A DNA stretch of 64,000 nucleotides from JALYUM01 sp036688685. GTDB lineage: Bacteria > Pseudomonadota > Gammaproteobacteria > Burkholderiales > Burkholderiaceae_D. Shown here in pieces: positions 45,582-54,843 of this stretch. Below the pieces are notes generated by a model. It saw nothing but the letters and a program-made list of their open reading frames with translations, was not told where the DNA came from and did not search any database. The translations under genes were made by a program, and so were the position numbers. The stretch's first letter is position 1. Every line of letters begins with the position of its first letter. The stretch covers positions 62,001 through 126,000 of the forward strand of contig NZ_JAQQPS010000002.1 in assembly GCF_036688685.1 (NCBI RefSeq), given 5' to 3'.

Positions 45582-46541
45582 ATGACTTTTCTTTCCATTC
45601 TGTGCGCGCTGTTGATCGAACAGATGAAGCCGTTGCGGGCCGATAACCAGATCTACTCCGAGATCAAGCGCCTGGCCACGCGCATGGAAAGCTGGTTCAA
45701 CGCGGGCGAGTCCGGCAATGGCCGGCTCGGCTGGTTCCTGATGATGGCCACCCTGATGGTGCCCACCGCAGCGATCTACTGGGTGCTGTCGCACTATGAA
45801 ATGGTGTTCGCCAAGTTTGCCTGGAACGTGTTGATCGTCTACCTGACCCTGGGTTTTCGCCACTACAGCCATTATTTCACGTCGATCCAGTACGCCCTCA
45901 ATGCTGGCGACGATGCCCAGGCGCGCACCTTGTTGGCCGAATGGACGCGCCAGGACACGGTCGGCCTCGACACCACTGAAATTGCCCGCCTGGCCGTCGA
46001 AAAATCGCTGATCACCACGCACCGTAATGTCTTCGGCGTGTTCTTCTGGTTTCTGATGCCGGTCGGTCCCGCCTGCGCGGTGATGTACCGCGTGGCCGAA
46101 TACCTGGCGCGCGCCTGGAACGAGCCGGATCATATGCGCAATGAAGCGTTCGGCCAGTTTGCCGCCCGTGCCTTCTACTGGATCGACTGGATTCCCGTGC
46201 GCCTGACCGCGATTGCCTTTGCCGTGGTCGGTAATTTTGAAGACGCCATTTACGCCTGGCGCAATTTCGCCAGCCGCTGGAGCGACGAAGCGCGCGGCAT
46301 CATCCTGGCCGCCGGCGGCGGCGCGATGGGCGTGCGCCTTGGCACACCGCTGGAAAACGCCCCGCGTGCGGTGCCGATTGACGCGGCCACGGTCGACTTT
46401 TCCGACGCCGACACCGATGTGTTGCCCGGCGAAGAGCCGAGCGTGCGTGCTCTCCAAAGCACGGTGGGCCTGGTCTGGCGCGCGCTGCTGCTGTGGATGA
46501 TGCTGCTCCTGTTGCTGTCCGGCGCGGTGTTCCTGGGTTGA
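45582..46541 (+). CDS. CobD/CbiB-family membrane protein
   Basis: The 319-residue protein starts MTFLSILCALLIEQMKPLRA and has about four or five TM segments (GWFLMMATLMVPTAAIYWVL; WNVLIVYLTLG; FFWFLMPVGPACAVMY; LLLWMMLLLLLSGAVF). It carries the CobD/AmpE signature FGQFAARAFYWIDWIPVRLT. In cobalamin synthesis CobD attaches the aminopropanol arm, but no other cob genes are near, so a different role is likely. Present in many betaproteobacteria after rplS-nudL. Confidence 0.85.
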   Translation: MTFLSILCALLIEQMKPLRADNQIYSEIKRLATRMESWFNAGESGNGRLGWFLMMATLMVPTAAIYWVLSHYEMVFAKFAWNVLIVYLTLGFRHYSHYFTSIQYALNAGDDAQARTLLAEWTRQDTVGLDTTEIARLAVEKSLITTHRNVFGVFFWFLMPVGPACAVMYRVAEYLARAWNEPDHMRNEAFGQFAARAFYWIDWIPVRLTAIAFAVVGNFEDAIYAWRNFASRWSDEARGIILAAGGGAMGVRLGTPLENAPRAVPIDAATVDFSDADTDVLPGEEPSVRALQSTVGLVWRALLLWMMLLLLLSGAVFLG

Positions 46542-46638
46542 CCCAGCAAGCTTCGTCCAGCAGTCTTCTATAAGATATAATACTGGGGTAGTTTTCCTTC
46601 AGACAGTTTCTCGAATTCTCACTTTGTCAGCACGCGCG

Positions 46639-46968
46639 ATGGCCGATTTACCGGAAAACAGGAAAGAACAGGCAGATGAGTTTTTCATCCTGGGTCTGAC
46701 CAGCGAAGGCAGGCAGTTCCGTCCCAGCGACTGGGCCGATCGGCTGTGCGGCGTCATGTCCGGGTTTCGCCCGGCCGGCAGCGGCGGGCGCCATGCGCAC
46801 CTGGGCTACTCGCCGTATGTGCGCCCGGCCATAAAGAACGGGGTGAAGGCGGTGCAGGTCGCGCATGCGCTCAAGGACCTCGAGCCGCTCGCGTATCACT
46901 TCGTGCTCAACTTCGCCAAGGACAATGATTTGCAGGTCATCGAGGGTGGGGCGGAGAACCAAGCTTAA
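46639..46968 (+). CDS. DUF3579 family protein
   Basis: The 109-residue protein MADLPENRKEQADEFFILGL contains FRPSDWADRLCGVMSGFRP, HLGYSPYVRPAIKNGVKAV and FAKDNDLQVIEGG, the DUF3579 core. The family is confined mostly to betaproteobacteria and has no known function. The ATG at 46639 is preferred over a TTG 15 nt earlier. A TATAAT-type -10 (46576-46581) lies 58 nt upstream. Confidence 0.87.
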   Translation: MADLPENRKEQADEFFILGLTSEGRQFRPSDWADRLCGVMSGFRPAGSGGRHAHLGYSPYVRPAIKNGVKAVQVAHALKDLEPLAYHFVLNFAKDNDLQVIEGGAENQA

Positions 46969-47122
46969 CGCCGTCGGATCGCGTTATTGTCCTCTCTGCT
47001 CATGGGTGCCACGACCCCATAACCCGTCTCCGAAGTCTTCCCCTGTCGCGCCGTCTTAAGTATTCCCCAGCCCGTCCTCTGCTACTATCCGCAGACCGCC
47101 GCGCCACCACCAACGGGAATCC

Positions 47123-49840
47123 ATGACACTCATTCGCTTGCTGCGCTCCAGCGCCCCAGCCGTTTTCTTCTTCATTGCCAGCGGCGCCTTCGCCGCCACC
47201 GCGCTGCCCAAAGGCGTCACCCTCGGCCCCTCCGCCGAAGGCATCACCGAATACCGCCTCCCGAACGGCCTGAAAGTGCTGCTCTTCCCCGACGCCTCGC
47301 GCCCGACCATCACCGTCAACGTCACCTACCTGGTCGGTTCGCGCCACGAAAACTACGGCGAAACCGGCATGGCCCACCTGCTCGAACACATGCTGTTCAA
47401 GGGCGCCAGCAAGAACCGCGACATCACCCAGCAGTTCGCCACGCGCGGCATGCAGTTCAATGGCACCACCTCGCTCGACCGCACCAATTACTACGAAGTG
47501 TTCCAGGCCACCGGCGACAACCTGAACTGGGCGCTGCAGATGGAAGCGGACCGCATGACCCGCTCATTCATCGCGCGCAAGGACCTGGACTCGGAGATGA
47601 CGGTCGTGCGCAATGAATTCGAGAGCGGCGAGAATTCCCCCACCGGGGTGCTGATGAAGCGCATGCAGAGCGTCGCCTACGACTGGCACAGCTACGGCCG
47701 TTCCACCATCGGCAACCGCAGCGACATCGAGAACGTCGGCATCGCGAACCTGCAGGCGTTTTACCGCACGTATTACCAGCCGGACAATGCGGTGCTGCTG
47801 GTGGCCGGCCAGTTCGACGAGAACAGCACGCTGGCGACGATTGCGCGCCAGTTCGGCGCCATTCCCAAGCCAAGCCGTACCTTGCCGAAGTTCTGGACGG
47901 TCGAGCCGACCCAGGATGGCGAACGCACGTTTGCCGTGCGCCGCGCCGGCGACACCCAGACGGTCATGCTCGGCTACAAAATCCCGTCCGGCCTGCACGA
48001 CGACACCGACCTGCTGAACTTCGCGTCCGACATCCTGGCGTCGGCGCCAACCGGTCGCCTGCACAAGCAACTGGTGGAGTCCGGCATGGCCAGCCAGGTG
48101 TTTGCCTTCGGCCAGACCGGCTACGCGCCGGGCCTCGAATACGTCGGCGCCGTCGTCAAGAAAGATGCGCCGATCGAACCGGTGCGCGCAGCCTTGACGC
48201 AGGCGGTGGAAAGCTTCGCGCAGACGCCGCCCACGCCGGAAGAAATGGAACGCGTGCGGCGCAGCTACCTGAACGATTACGAGCGCAGCCTGAACGACCC
48301 GCAGCGTGTCGGCGTGTCCTTGTCGGAAGCGATTGCGCTGGGCGACTGGCGCCTGTTTTTCGTCGGGCGCGAACGCGTGCGCAGCATCACCAGCGCCGAG
48401 GTGGCGGCTGCGGCGGGCCGTTATTTCAAGCGCGACAACCGCGTCACCGGCACCTTCATTCCCGACAGCGCCCCCGAGCGCGCGCTGGTCCCGGCGGCGC
48501 CGACGGTCGACAGCCTGCTCAAGACCTACAAGCCGGCCGCGGCCAGCCTGTCGTCGGAGAACTTCGAGCCGACCCAGGAGAATATTCTGAAGCGCACCAC
48601 GTTGACCACGGCCGGCGGTGTCCAGCTGGCGCTGCTGCCCAAGAAGAACCGCGGTGAAATGGTCAGCGTCGACCTGCGCCAGCACTTTGGCGACGAAAAG
48701 AATATGTTCGGCAAGGGCGCGGTTGCCGGCCTGACCGCCGCGATGCTCACGCGAGGCACCAGCCGCTACACGCGCGCGCAATTGTCCGATGAATTCGAAC
48801 GCCTGAAGATCAGTGGCGGCCTGACCCATTTCGATACCACCCGCGCGAATTTGCCGGAAGCGTTGACGCTGGTCGCCCACGTGCTGCGCGAAGCGAATTT
48901 CCCGCAGTCGGAATTCGACCAGCTGCGCCAGCAGTCGCTGGTGAGTCTGGAAGGCAGCCGCAACGAGCCGGGTGCGGTGGCCGAGCGCGCACTGGGCCTG
49001 CACTTCAATCTATACCCGCGCGGCGACATCCGCGAAGAAACCACGCTGGAGCAGGACATCGCCGACCTCCTGGCGGCAAAATTGTCGGAGCTGCAGACGT
49101 TCCACAAGGCCTATTACGGCACCACGCCGGCGCAGATGGCCATCGTGGGCGACTTCGATGCCAAGGCCATCGTGCCGCTGGTCGACGCCTTGTTCGGCAA
49201 CTGGAAAGCCGAGGCAGCCGTGGCGCCGATCCTGTCGCGCTATGCCGACGTGGCGCCTGTCCGGCAAATGATCGACACGCCGGACAAGGAAAACGGCGTG
49301 TATGTGGCGCGCGTCAACCTCGACCTGAACCTGGACGATCCCGACTATCCCGCGCTGATGCTGGCCAACTACATCTTCGGCGAAGGCGGCTTGCGCTCGC
49401 GCCTGATGGACCGCATACGCCAGAAGGATGGCTTGTCCTACGGCGGCGGTTCGAACCTCGATCCGGGCGCCCTGGACCGCGCCGGCAGTTTCACCATCAA
49501 TGCCATCGCCGCGCCGCAGAACCTGAAACGCCTCGATGCAGCCATCCGGGAAGAACTGGTGCGGGCGCGCAAGGATGGCTTTACGGCAGCCGAGCTGGCC
49601 AGTGCGAAATCCGGCCTGATGCAGCAGCGCGTGCAAAACCGCGCCAACGATGGCGCGCTGGCGGCCGGCTGGACGACCTACCTGTACCAGGGCCGCACCT
49701 TCGCCTGGAGCGCGCAGTTCGAGCAAAAGCTGATGGCCGTGACACTGGCCCAGATGAATGCGGCGTTCCGCAAGGCGATCGATCCGGCCAAACTGAGCGT
49801 GGTAATGGCGGGCGACCTGAACAAGGCAGGCGCTAAGTAG
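47123..49840 (+). CDS. Periplasmic M16 family zinc metallopeptidase (two-domain)
   Basis: The 905-residue protein has a signal peptide (about residues 1-25, AGAFAA-type). Its first half carries the inverted zinc motif HLLEH (85-89, HxxEH) with the downstream Glu in the ENVG region; the second half is the inactive M16 repeat with FGEGGLRSRLMDRIRQKDG. The size fits the pitrilysin/PqqL-like class that degrades oligopeptides in the periplasm. It is transcribed alone. No partner gene is adjacent. Confidence 0.92.
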   Translation: MTLIRLLRSSAPAVFFFIASGAFAATALPKGVTLGPSAEGITEYRLPNGLKVLLFPDASRPTITVNVTYLVGSRHENYGETGMAHLLEHMLFKGASKNRDITQQFATRGMQFNGTTSLDRTNYYEVFQATGDNLNWALQMEADRMTRSFIARKDLDSEMTVVRNEFESGENSPTGVLMKRMQSVAYDWHSYGRSTIGNRSDIENVGIANLQAFYRTYYQPDNAVLLVAGQFDENSTLATIARQFGAIPKPSRTLPKFWTVEPTQDGERTFAVRRAGDTQTVMLGYKIPSGLHDDTDLLNFASDILASAPTGRLHKQLVESGMASQVFAFGQTGYAPGLEYVGAVVKKDAPIEPVRAALTQAVESFAQTPPTPEEMERVRRSYLNDYERSLNDPQRVGVSLSEAIALGDWRLFFVGRERVRSITSAEVAAAAGRYFKRDNRVTGTFIPDSAPERALVPAAPTVDSLLKTYKPAAASLSSENFEPTQENILKRTTLTTAGGVQLALLPKKNRGEMVSVDLRQHFGDEKNMFGKGAVAGLTAAMLTRGTSRYTRAQLSDEFERLKISGGLTHFDTTRANLPEALTLVAHVLREANFPQSEFDQLRQQSLVSLEGSRNEPGAVAERALGLHFNLYPRGDIREETTLEQDIADLLAAKLSELQTFHKAYYGTTPAQMAIVGDFDAKAIVPLVDALFGNWKAEAAVAPILSRYADVAPVRQMIDTPDKENGVYVARVNLDLNLDDPDYPALMLANYIFGEGGLRSRLMDRIRQKDGLSYGGGSNLDPGALDRAGSFTINAIAAPQNLKRLDAAIREELVRARKDGFTAAELASAKSGLMQQRVQNRANDGALAAGWTTYLYQGRTFAWSAQFEQKLMAVTLAQMNAAFRKAIDPAKLSVVMAGDLNKAGAK

Positions 49841-49916
49841 GCGTCAAGGCTTTGTTGTTTTAATGAAAGTCTAGTGGTTTTCCACAATAGTGGAGATTGT
49901 TTAACTGACACAGACT

Positions 49917-49960
49917 TGTCCCCAGTAACAAAGAATAGAAGTTCAATCTTCCTGGGGACA
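49917..49960. repeat. Inverted repeat in the M16-TRAP gap
   Basis: TGTCCCCAG (49917-49925) and CTGGGGACA (49952-49960) enclose 26 nt. The 221-nt gap holds no convincing gene. A 34-codon frame from 49968 to 50069 and an Ala/Pro-rich reading in another frame are the only signs of coding, perhaps remnants. Confidence 0.55.
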
Positions 49961-50060
49961 TCACCATGCAATACCACGCACTTGCGGCCCATCGCGGCCG
50001 CCGGGGCGGCAGGGGCGTCCGCGCCTGCCAAGCCTGCTTCAGCGCACATGGAGGCCGTCC

Positions 50061-50720
50061 ATGTTCGTAAGATTCCTCGACCACCTCGAAGAATGGATCA
50101 TCGCCTTCATGATGGGCGGTGCCACCCTGATCATTTTCTTCTCCGTCCTGCACCGCTACGGCACCGGCTTGCCGATCCCCTACGTGCAGGATTTCCTGCT
50201 GTCGCTGCACGTCGAGTGGGCCCAAGAGCTGTCGATCATCATGTTTGTCTGGATGGCCAAATTCGGCGCGGCCTATGGCGTGCGCATGGGCGTGCATGCC
50301 GGCGTCGACGTGCTGGTACGCAAGTTGCCGCTGACCTGGCGCCGGACTGCCACCTATATCGCGCTGTTCTGCGGCATGCTGTTTACCGGCATCATCGGCA
50401 CGCTGGGCCTCTCCTTTATCTGGGGCAATGGCATGCACCACGCCATGTTCACCTTCCTCGGCATGAATCCGGGCGATGCGCCCGAAGGCCCTACCACGCC
50501 TGACCTCGAATGGCCGACCTGGGTCGTGTATTCGGTGGTGCCGATGGGGTCTTACCTGATGTGCTTCCGCTTCATGCAGGTCACACGCCACTTTTTCCGC
50601 ACCGGTGAAATGCCGCATCACAACGAAGCGCACGTCGATGGTCTTGACGATGACGACGACGACATGTTTGCCGCGCTCGCGCCGATTACCCCATTGCCGG
50701 CCGCCGGAGGTGCACGATGA
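50061..50720 (+). CDS. dctQ: TRAP transporter small permease (DctQ)
   Basis: The 219-residue protein has four TM segments (WIIAFMMGGATLIIFFSVLH; ELSIIMFVWMAKFGAAYG; YIALFCGMLFTGIIGTLGL; TWVVYSVVPMGSYLMCF). DctQ anchors DctM and docks the substrate-binding protein. The GGAGG site precedes the ATG. C-terminal DDDDD-rich cytoplasmic tail is unusual. It overlaps dctM by 4 nt. No dctP lies upstream, so the ligand is unknown. Confidence 0.9.
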   Translation: MFVRFLDHLEEWIIAFMMGGATLIIFFSVLHRYGTGLPIPYVQDFLLSLHVEWAQELSIIMFVWMAKFGAAYGVRMGVHAGVDVLVRKLPLTWRRTATYIALFCGMLFTGIIGTLGLSFIWGNGMHHAMFTFLGMNPGDAPEGPTTPDLEWPTWVVYSVVPMGSYLMCFRFMQVTRHFFRTGEMPHHNEAHVDGLDDDDDDMFAALAPITPLPAAGGAR

Positions 50721-52120
50721 GTACCGTCAAAACCATCACCGTCGGTGCCGAAGAAGACGGCACCTGGTCCAAAAAGAAGGCCGCCATCTGGCTGGGCGGC
50801 ATCGCGCTGATCCTGGCGTCCGTGTGCCTGGTGGGCGGCAAGGTTGGCATCGTGTTCGCGCTGCTGATCCTGCTCATGCTGACCGGCATTCCGGTCTCGA
50901 TCGCGCTGGGCCTGACCGTGCTGATGTTCCTCTACCTGCTGACCCACGTACCGGTCGAAGCGGTGGCATTAAAACTGTTCTCGGGCATTGAAAAATTCGA
51001 GATCATGGCGATCCCGCTATTTATTTTGGCGGGTAATTTCCTGACCCACGGCGGCGTGGCCAAGCGCATGATTGGCTTTGCCACCAGCCTGATCGGCCAC
51101 TGGCACGGCGGTCTCGCCCTGGCCGGCATCATTGCCTGCGCGCTGTTCGCGCTAGTGTGTGGTTCGAGCGTGGCAACCGTGGTGGCGATCGGTTCGATCA
51201 TCCTGCCAGCCATGATCAAGCAGGGTTATCCGAAGGCCTTCGGTGCCGGCGTCATCATCACCGCCGGCTCGCTCGGCATCCTGATGCTGCCGTCGATTCC
51301 GAAAGTGATTTATGCCATTTCGACGAATACCTCGATCGGCGCGCTGTTCCTGGCCGGCCTGTTTCCGGGCATCCTGCTCACCTTCATGTTGTGCACCACC
51401 ACCTGGGTGATCGCCAGAAAGAACCGCTACCCGCGCATGGCCAAGTCGAACTGGACCGGCCGCTGGAAAGCCTTCCGCAAGAGCGTCTGGGGCCTGATGC
51501 TGGTGGTGATCATCATCGGCGGCATCACCAAGGGTATTTTTACGCCGACCGAAGCGGCCGCGATGAGCGCCGTGTACGCTTTCTTCATCGCGGTGTTCGT
51601 CTACAAGGATTTGCCGATGAAGAAGGTGCCGGAAGTGCTGCGCCGCTCGGCCAGCCTGTCCGCCATGCTGCTGTACATCATCACAAACGCGGTGCTGTTC
51701 TCGTTCCTGATGGCGCACGAAAACATTCCGCAGCAAATGGCGGACTGGATTCTCGACAAGAACCTGAGCGCGAACGGCTTCCTGTTCTTCTCGAACATAC
51801 TGCTGCTGCTGGCGGGCAACGTGATGGAGCCATCGTCGATCATCCTGGTGATGGCGCCGATCCTGCACCCGGCCGCGATCCGACTGGGCATCGATGCAGT
51901 TCACTTCGGCATCATGATCGACGCGAATATGGAAATCGGCCTGTGCCATCCACCGGTCGGCCTGAACCTGTACGTGGCCAGCGGCATTTCGAAGATGAGC
52001 ATTGCGGAGCTGACGGTGGCGGTGTTGCCGTGGCTGGGTACGATGCTGGTGTTCCTGGTGATCGTGACCTACTGGCCCGGCTTGTCGCTGTGGTTGCCGC
52101 GCGCGATGGGGCTGATGTAG
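50717..52120 (+). CDS. dctM: TRAP transporter large permease (DctM)
   Basis: The 467-residue protein has about 12 TM segments and DctM blocks: IPLFILAGNFLTHGGVAKRM, SVATVVAIGSIILPAM, GVIITAGSLGILMLPSIPKV and GLCHPPVGLNLYVASGISKM. DctM imports organic acids with Na+. It starts at the dctQ stop (ATGA). The C-terminal VTYWPGLSLWLPRAMGLM is typical. A very strong terminator follows. Without a DctP the substrate cannot be guessed. Confidence 0.95.
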   Translation: MSTVKTITVGAEEDGTWSKKKAAIWLGGIALILASVCLVGGKVGIVFALLILLMLTGIPVSIALGLTVLMFLYLLTHVPVEAVALKLFSGIEKFEIMAIPLFILAGNFLTHGGVAKRMIGFATSLIGHWHGGLALAGIIACALFALVCGSSVATVVAIGSIILPAMIKQGYPKAFGAGVIITAGSLGILMLPSIPKVIYAISTNTSIGALFLAGLFPGILLTFMLCTTTWVIARKNRYPRMAKSNWTGRWKAFRKSVWGLMLVVIIIGGITKGIFTPTEAAAMSAVYAFFIAVFVYKDLPMKKVPEVLRRSASLSAMLLYIITNAVLFSFLMAHENIPQQMADWILDKNLSANGFLFFSNILLLLAGNVMEPSSIILVMAPILHPAAIRLGIDAVHFGIMIDANMEIGLCHPPVGLNLYVASGISKMSIAELTVAVLPWLGTMLVFLVIVTYWPGLSLWLPRAMGLM

Positions 52121-52141
52121 CCGGCGTGAATCGATTCTTCT

Positions 52142-52189
52142 CTGCAAAATAAAACAGGCGCCGGCAACGGCGCCTGTTTTATTTTGCAG
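52142..52189. terminator. Bidirectional terminator after dctM
   Basis: A 22-bp perfect inverted repeat from CTGCAAAATAAAACAGGCGCCG (52142-52163) is closed by the GNRA-type loop GCAA and mirrored at 52168-52189. The T-rich arm lies on both strands, so it can end transcripts from either side. Confidence 0.92.
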
Positions 52190-52312
52190 CCATAGCCACC
52201 ACGATTTGTCCTGCCTTTTTTTCGCGGTAATGATGGTGCCGGGCAGTGGGGAGGTGTACTTGTCGCTGCCTTGTATTTTCTCGGCATGCCAACCATTCAC
52301 ATGAGGTGACAC

Positions 52313-53563
52313 ATGAACAAGTCGTATTTTCATTTGTTGTCGAATAAAACGACCCCGCACGCAATCGTGCAGGTGGCAGAATCGAACCGCATTTTCGCCA
52401 GCCGGGGCGCACGGCCCGGGAGCGAACTCGATCCCTCGGTGCAGGCCCTGCGCAATTTTGTGCTGGAACCGCAAAACGAGTTTTTACGAATCTACATCGG
52501 CCGCATGCTCGACGAAGCGAACCGCCAGCAGCCGCTTGCCGTCAAAACGCCGGACGATTTTTTCCGCCAGCTCGACAACGCCTTGCACAGCTATCCGCAG
52601 TACGACGCCAACTTTATCGCCGCCTTGCCGTTTTACGCTGCCATGAAGCCCCTCATGGCCAATCAGTACGGCTATTTTTTGTTCACCAACGAGCAGGTCC
52701 GGCCTTACTTTGCCGAGATCCTGCGCGTCTATCACCACAACCTGGCCACGCCGGCCTCGCTGGTGTATCTGAACGATTCGTTCGGCAACTGGCTCAGCGC
52801 CGACGCGCGCACGGTCCTGAAACTGGATGAGTCGGTGTACGACCCGGCCAGGCCGCATGGCGGCTTCACCTCCTGGAACGATTTCTTTATCCGCCCGTTC
52901 AAGGACATTGCCGTCAGCCGTCCGCTGGCCCATGGGCTCACGCCCGACGACATCGTCAGCCCGGTCGATGGCCAGGTCTGGATGATTTCGCGCCAGGTTC
53001 AGGCCGCGGCGGCCTTCGAAATCAAGGGCGAGCAGTATTACCTCACCGATTTGCTCGATGAAAGCGCGGACAGCCCCTTGCTGACGCCATTCATCGACGG
53101 CCTGGCCATGCAGATTTTGCTGCTGCCGTTTAATTATCATCGCTGGCATGCGCCGGTCTCGGGCCGGGTGACGCAGGTAAAAACCGTGCCCGGGCTGTTT
53201 TTTGCCGCGCCTGCGCCCGACCAGGATTACGCCATTTCCTTCCCCTTCCTCAGCCACGTGAACACGCGCACGATCGTCTTCATTACGCCGGACAATCCGC
53301 GCATCGGCAGCATCGCCATGGTTTTCGTCGGCCTGACCGAGGTGTCGTCCTGCACCGCAACGGTGGCCAGCGGCGATCACGTCAGCCAGGGCGAGGAAAT
53401 CGGCCACTACGCTTTCGGTGGCTCCACCTGCTGCGTCCTGTTCGAAAAGGCGAATATCGCGCAGCTGTATGTTGACGAGGACAATAACCTGACGCCGCAA
53501 CCGTTGCCGCCCCAGGCGGTCACCCAGGTGCTGGTGCGCCAGAAAATCGCCTCGGTCCTGTAA
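52313..53563 (+). CDS. Phosphatidylserine decarboxylase-family protein, long PsiD-like form
   Basis: The 416-residue protein has an N-terminal PSDC-like domain (LDPSVQALRNFVLEPQNEF to about 150) and a C-terminal decarboxylase domain with WNDFFIRPFKD, IVSPVDGQVW, LPFNYHRWHAPVSG and GGSTCC. In this family cleavage before Ser (Ser371 in GGST, 369-372) makes the pyruvoyl cofactor. The combined layout resembles fungal PsiD, which decarboxylates L-Trp, more than the short bacterial PS decarboxylases. It may act on aromatic amino acids or phosphatidylserine. Confidence 0.87.
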   Translation: MNKSYFHLLSNKTTPHAIVQVAESNRIFASRGARPGSELDPSVQALRNFVLEPQNEFLRIYIGRMLDEANRQQPLAVKTPDDFFRQLDNALHSYPQYDANFIAALPFYAAMKPLMANQYGYFLFTNEQVRPYFAEILRVYHHNLATPASLVYLNDSFGNWLSADARTVLKLDESVYDPARPHGGFTSWNDFFIRPFKDIAVSRPLAHGLTPDDIVSPVDGQVWMISRQVQAAAAFEIKGEQYYLTDLLDESADSPLLTPFIDGLAMQILLLPFNYHRWHAPVSGRVTQVKTVPGLFFAAPAPDQDYAISFPFLSHVNTRTIVFITPDNPRIGSIAMVFVGLTEVSSCTATVASGDHVSQGEEIGHYAFGGSTCCVLFEKANIAQLYVDEDNNLTPQPLPPQAVTQVLVRQKIASVL

Positions 53564-53639
53564 CAACCTATCCCCGCGCAGCAGCGCGCGTTTTCCACGT
53601 GAAGCGGCCGGCGCAAAGCCGGTCGCAAGGAGCGCAATC

Positions 53640-53897
53640 ATGCCCAGGATTGACCACCGTTTGTTTTGCCTGTCGTCGTTGTTGATAGGGCTGGCGCCGG
53701 CCAGCCAGGCTGTGCCGCCGCATGTTCAGATCGTGACCACGGCGCGTGCCGGGGCGGTCGACGGCACGCGCCAGAATTCCGATGAATTCATCTGGCGCCA
53801 GCTCACGCAGGTCGCGGCGCCCGTGGCGCGGCTGGCGGCGTATCCGTCAACGCTGCCGGGCCTTATCTTTGTGATAAAAAGAGTGTCGAGAAATTAA
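53640..53897 (+). CDS. Secreted protein fragment, possibly truncated gene
   Basis: The 85-residue frame has a good AAGGAG site and a signal peptide (MPRIDHRLFCLSSLLIGLAP, cut about ASQA). After VQIVTTARAGAV it reads QNSDEFIWRQLTQVAAPVAR, then ends in a non-conserved tail. The abrupt end suggests a frameshift or a degraded remnant. I recognise no family. It lies 77 nt after the decarboxylase. Confidence 0.5.
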   Translation: MPRIDHRLFCLSSLLIGLAPASQAVPPHVQIVTTARAGAVDGTRQNSDEFIWRQLTQVAAPVARLAAYPSTLPGLIFVIKRVSRN

Positions 53898-54023
53898 TAA
53901 ACTGTGGTGTCCTTGACGACAAATTTACAACTAGTTGCATTTGAGAATTGTTCGGCTCCGTTTCCTGCGTTACTATATTGCTCTACGGAAGGCACACTTT
54001 CCCGAGAAAAATAAAGGACAGAC

Positions 54024-54815
54024 ATGAATCGCAGCAGCAAACTTGCCGAACCCCTTCCATTGCCATTCAGCGGCAAGGTCGCTTTGGTCACTGGCGCCTC
54101 GAGCGGCATTGGCCGCGCCGCTGCCCTGGCATTCGGTCGTGCCGGGGCCTGCGTGGTGGTGGCGGACAGCTCGGTCGACGGCGGCCATGCCACTGCTGCA
54201 ATGATTGTCGAAAACGGCGGCAAGGCCTTGTTCGTCCAGGTCAACGTTACCCGCGCCAACGAAGTGGAAGCCTTGATTGACAAGGCCGTCTCCTACTACG
54301 GAAAAATCGATTGTGCATTCAACAATGCCGGTGTCGAGGAAGAGAACCTGCAATTGGCTGACGGCGACGATGCCATGTTCGACCGCATCATGAACGTCAA
54401 CGTCAAGGGGACGTGGCTGTGCATGAAGTATGAAATTCGCCAGATGCTCAAGCAGGGCAGCGGCACCATCGTCAACACGGCGTCCGTGGCTGGCCTGATC
54501 GGCGCGCCGACGCAGGCGGTGTACGCGGCCAGCAAGCATGCGGTGGTGGGCCTGACCAAGACGGCAGCGGCCGAATATGCGCGCTCGAACATCCGCATCA
54601 ACAGCGTTTGCCCGGGCGTGGTGAAAACCACGGTACTTGCGCGCGCGCTGGAGAACGATCCGGAGCGCGAAGACAAACTGAAAAACGTGCATCCGTTCGG
54701 ACGCTTCGCCGAGCCGTCGGAAGTGGCGAACGCAGCGCTGTGGCTCAGCTCCGAGCAGGCTTCGTTCGTGACCGGGCATCAACTGGCGGTCGATGGCGGT
54801 TTGACCGCAATCTGA
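54024..54815 (+). CDS. SDR oxidoreductase
   Basis: The 263-residue protein has VTGASSGIGRAAALAFGRAG, AFNNAGVEEE, and catalytic NTASVAGLIG with YAASK. The C-terminal TGHQLAVDGGLTAI is typical of 3-oxoacyl/glucose-dehydrogenase-like SDRs. An AAAGGAC site precedes the ATG. It is convergent with the flavodoxin-like gene; the two share the 28-nt gap. The substrate is unknown. Confidence 0.9.
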   Translation: MNRSSKLAEPLPLPFSGKVALVTGASSGIGRAAALAFGRAGACVVVADSSVDGGHATAAMIVENGGKALFVQVNVTRANEVEALIDKAVSYYGKIDCAFNNAGVEEENLQLADGDDAMFDRIMNVNVKGTWLCMKYEIRQMLKQGSGTIVNTASVAGLIGAPTQAVYAASKHAVVGLTKTAAAEYARSNIRINSVCPGVVKTTVLARALENDPEREDKLKNVHPFGRFAEPSEVANAALWLSSEQASFVTGHQLAVDGGLTAI

Positions 54816-54843
54816 CACGCCGGTCAAGGCCGCAGCCGAAGCA

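Noticed and set aside
49968..50069. Intact small gene or dctP start upstream of dctQ
   Set aside because: The 34-codon frame is Arg/Gly-rich, lacks a signal peptide and resembles no TRAP binding protein.
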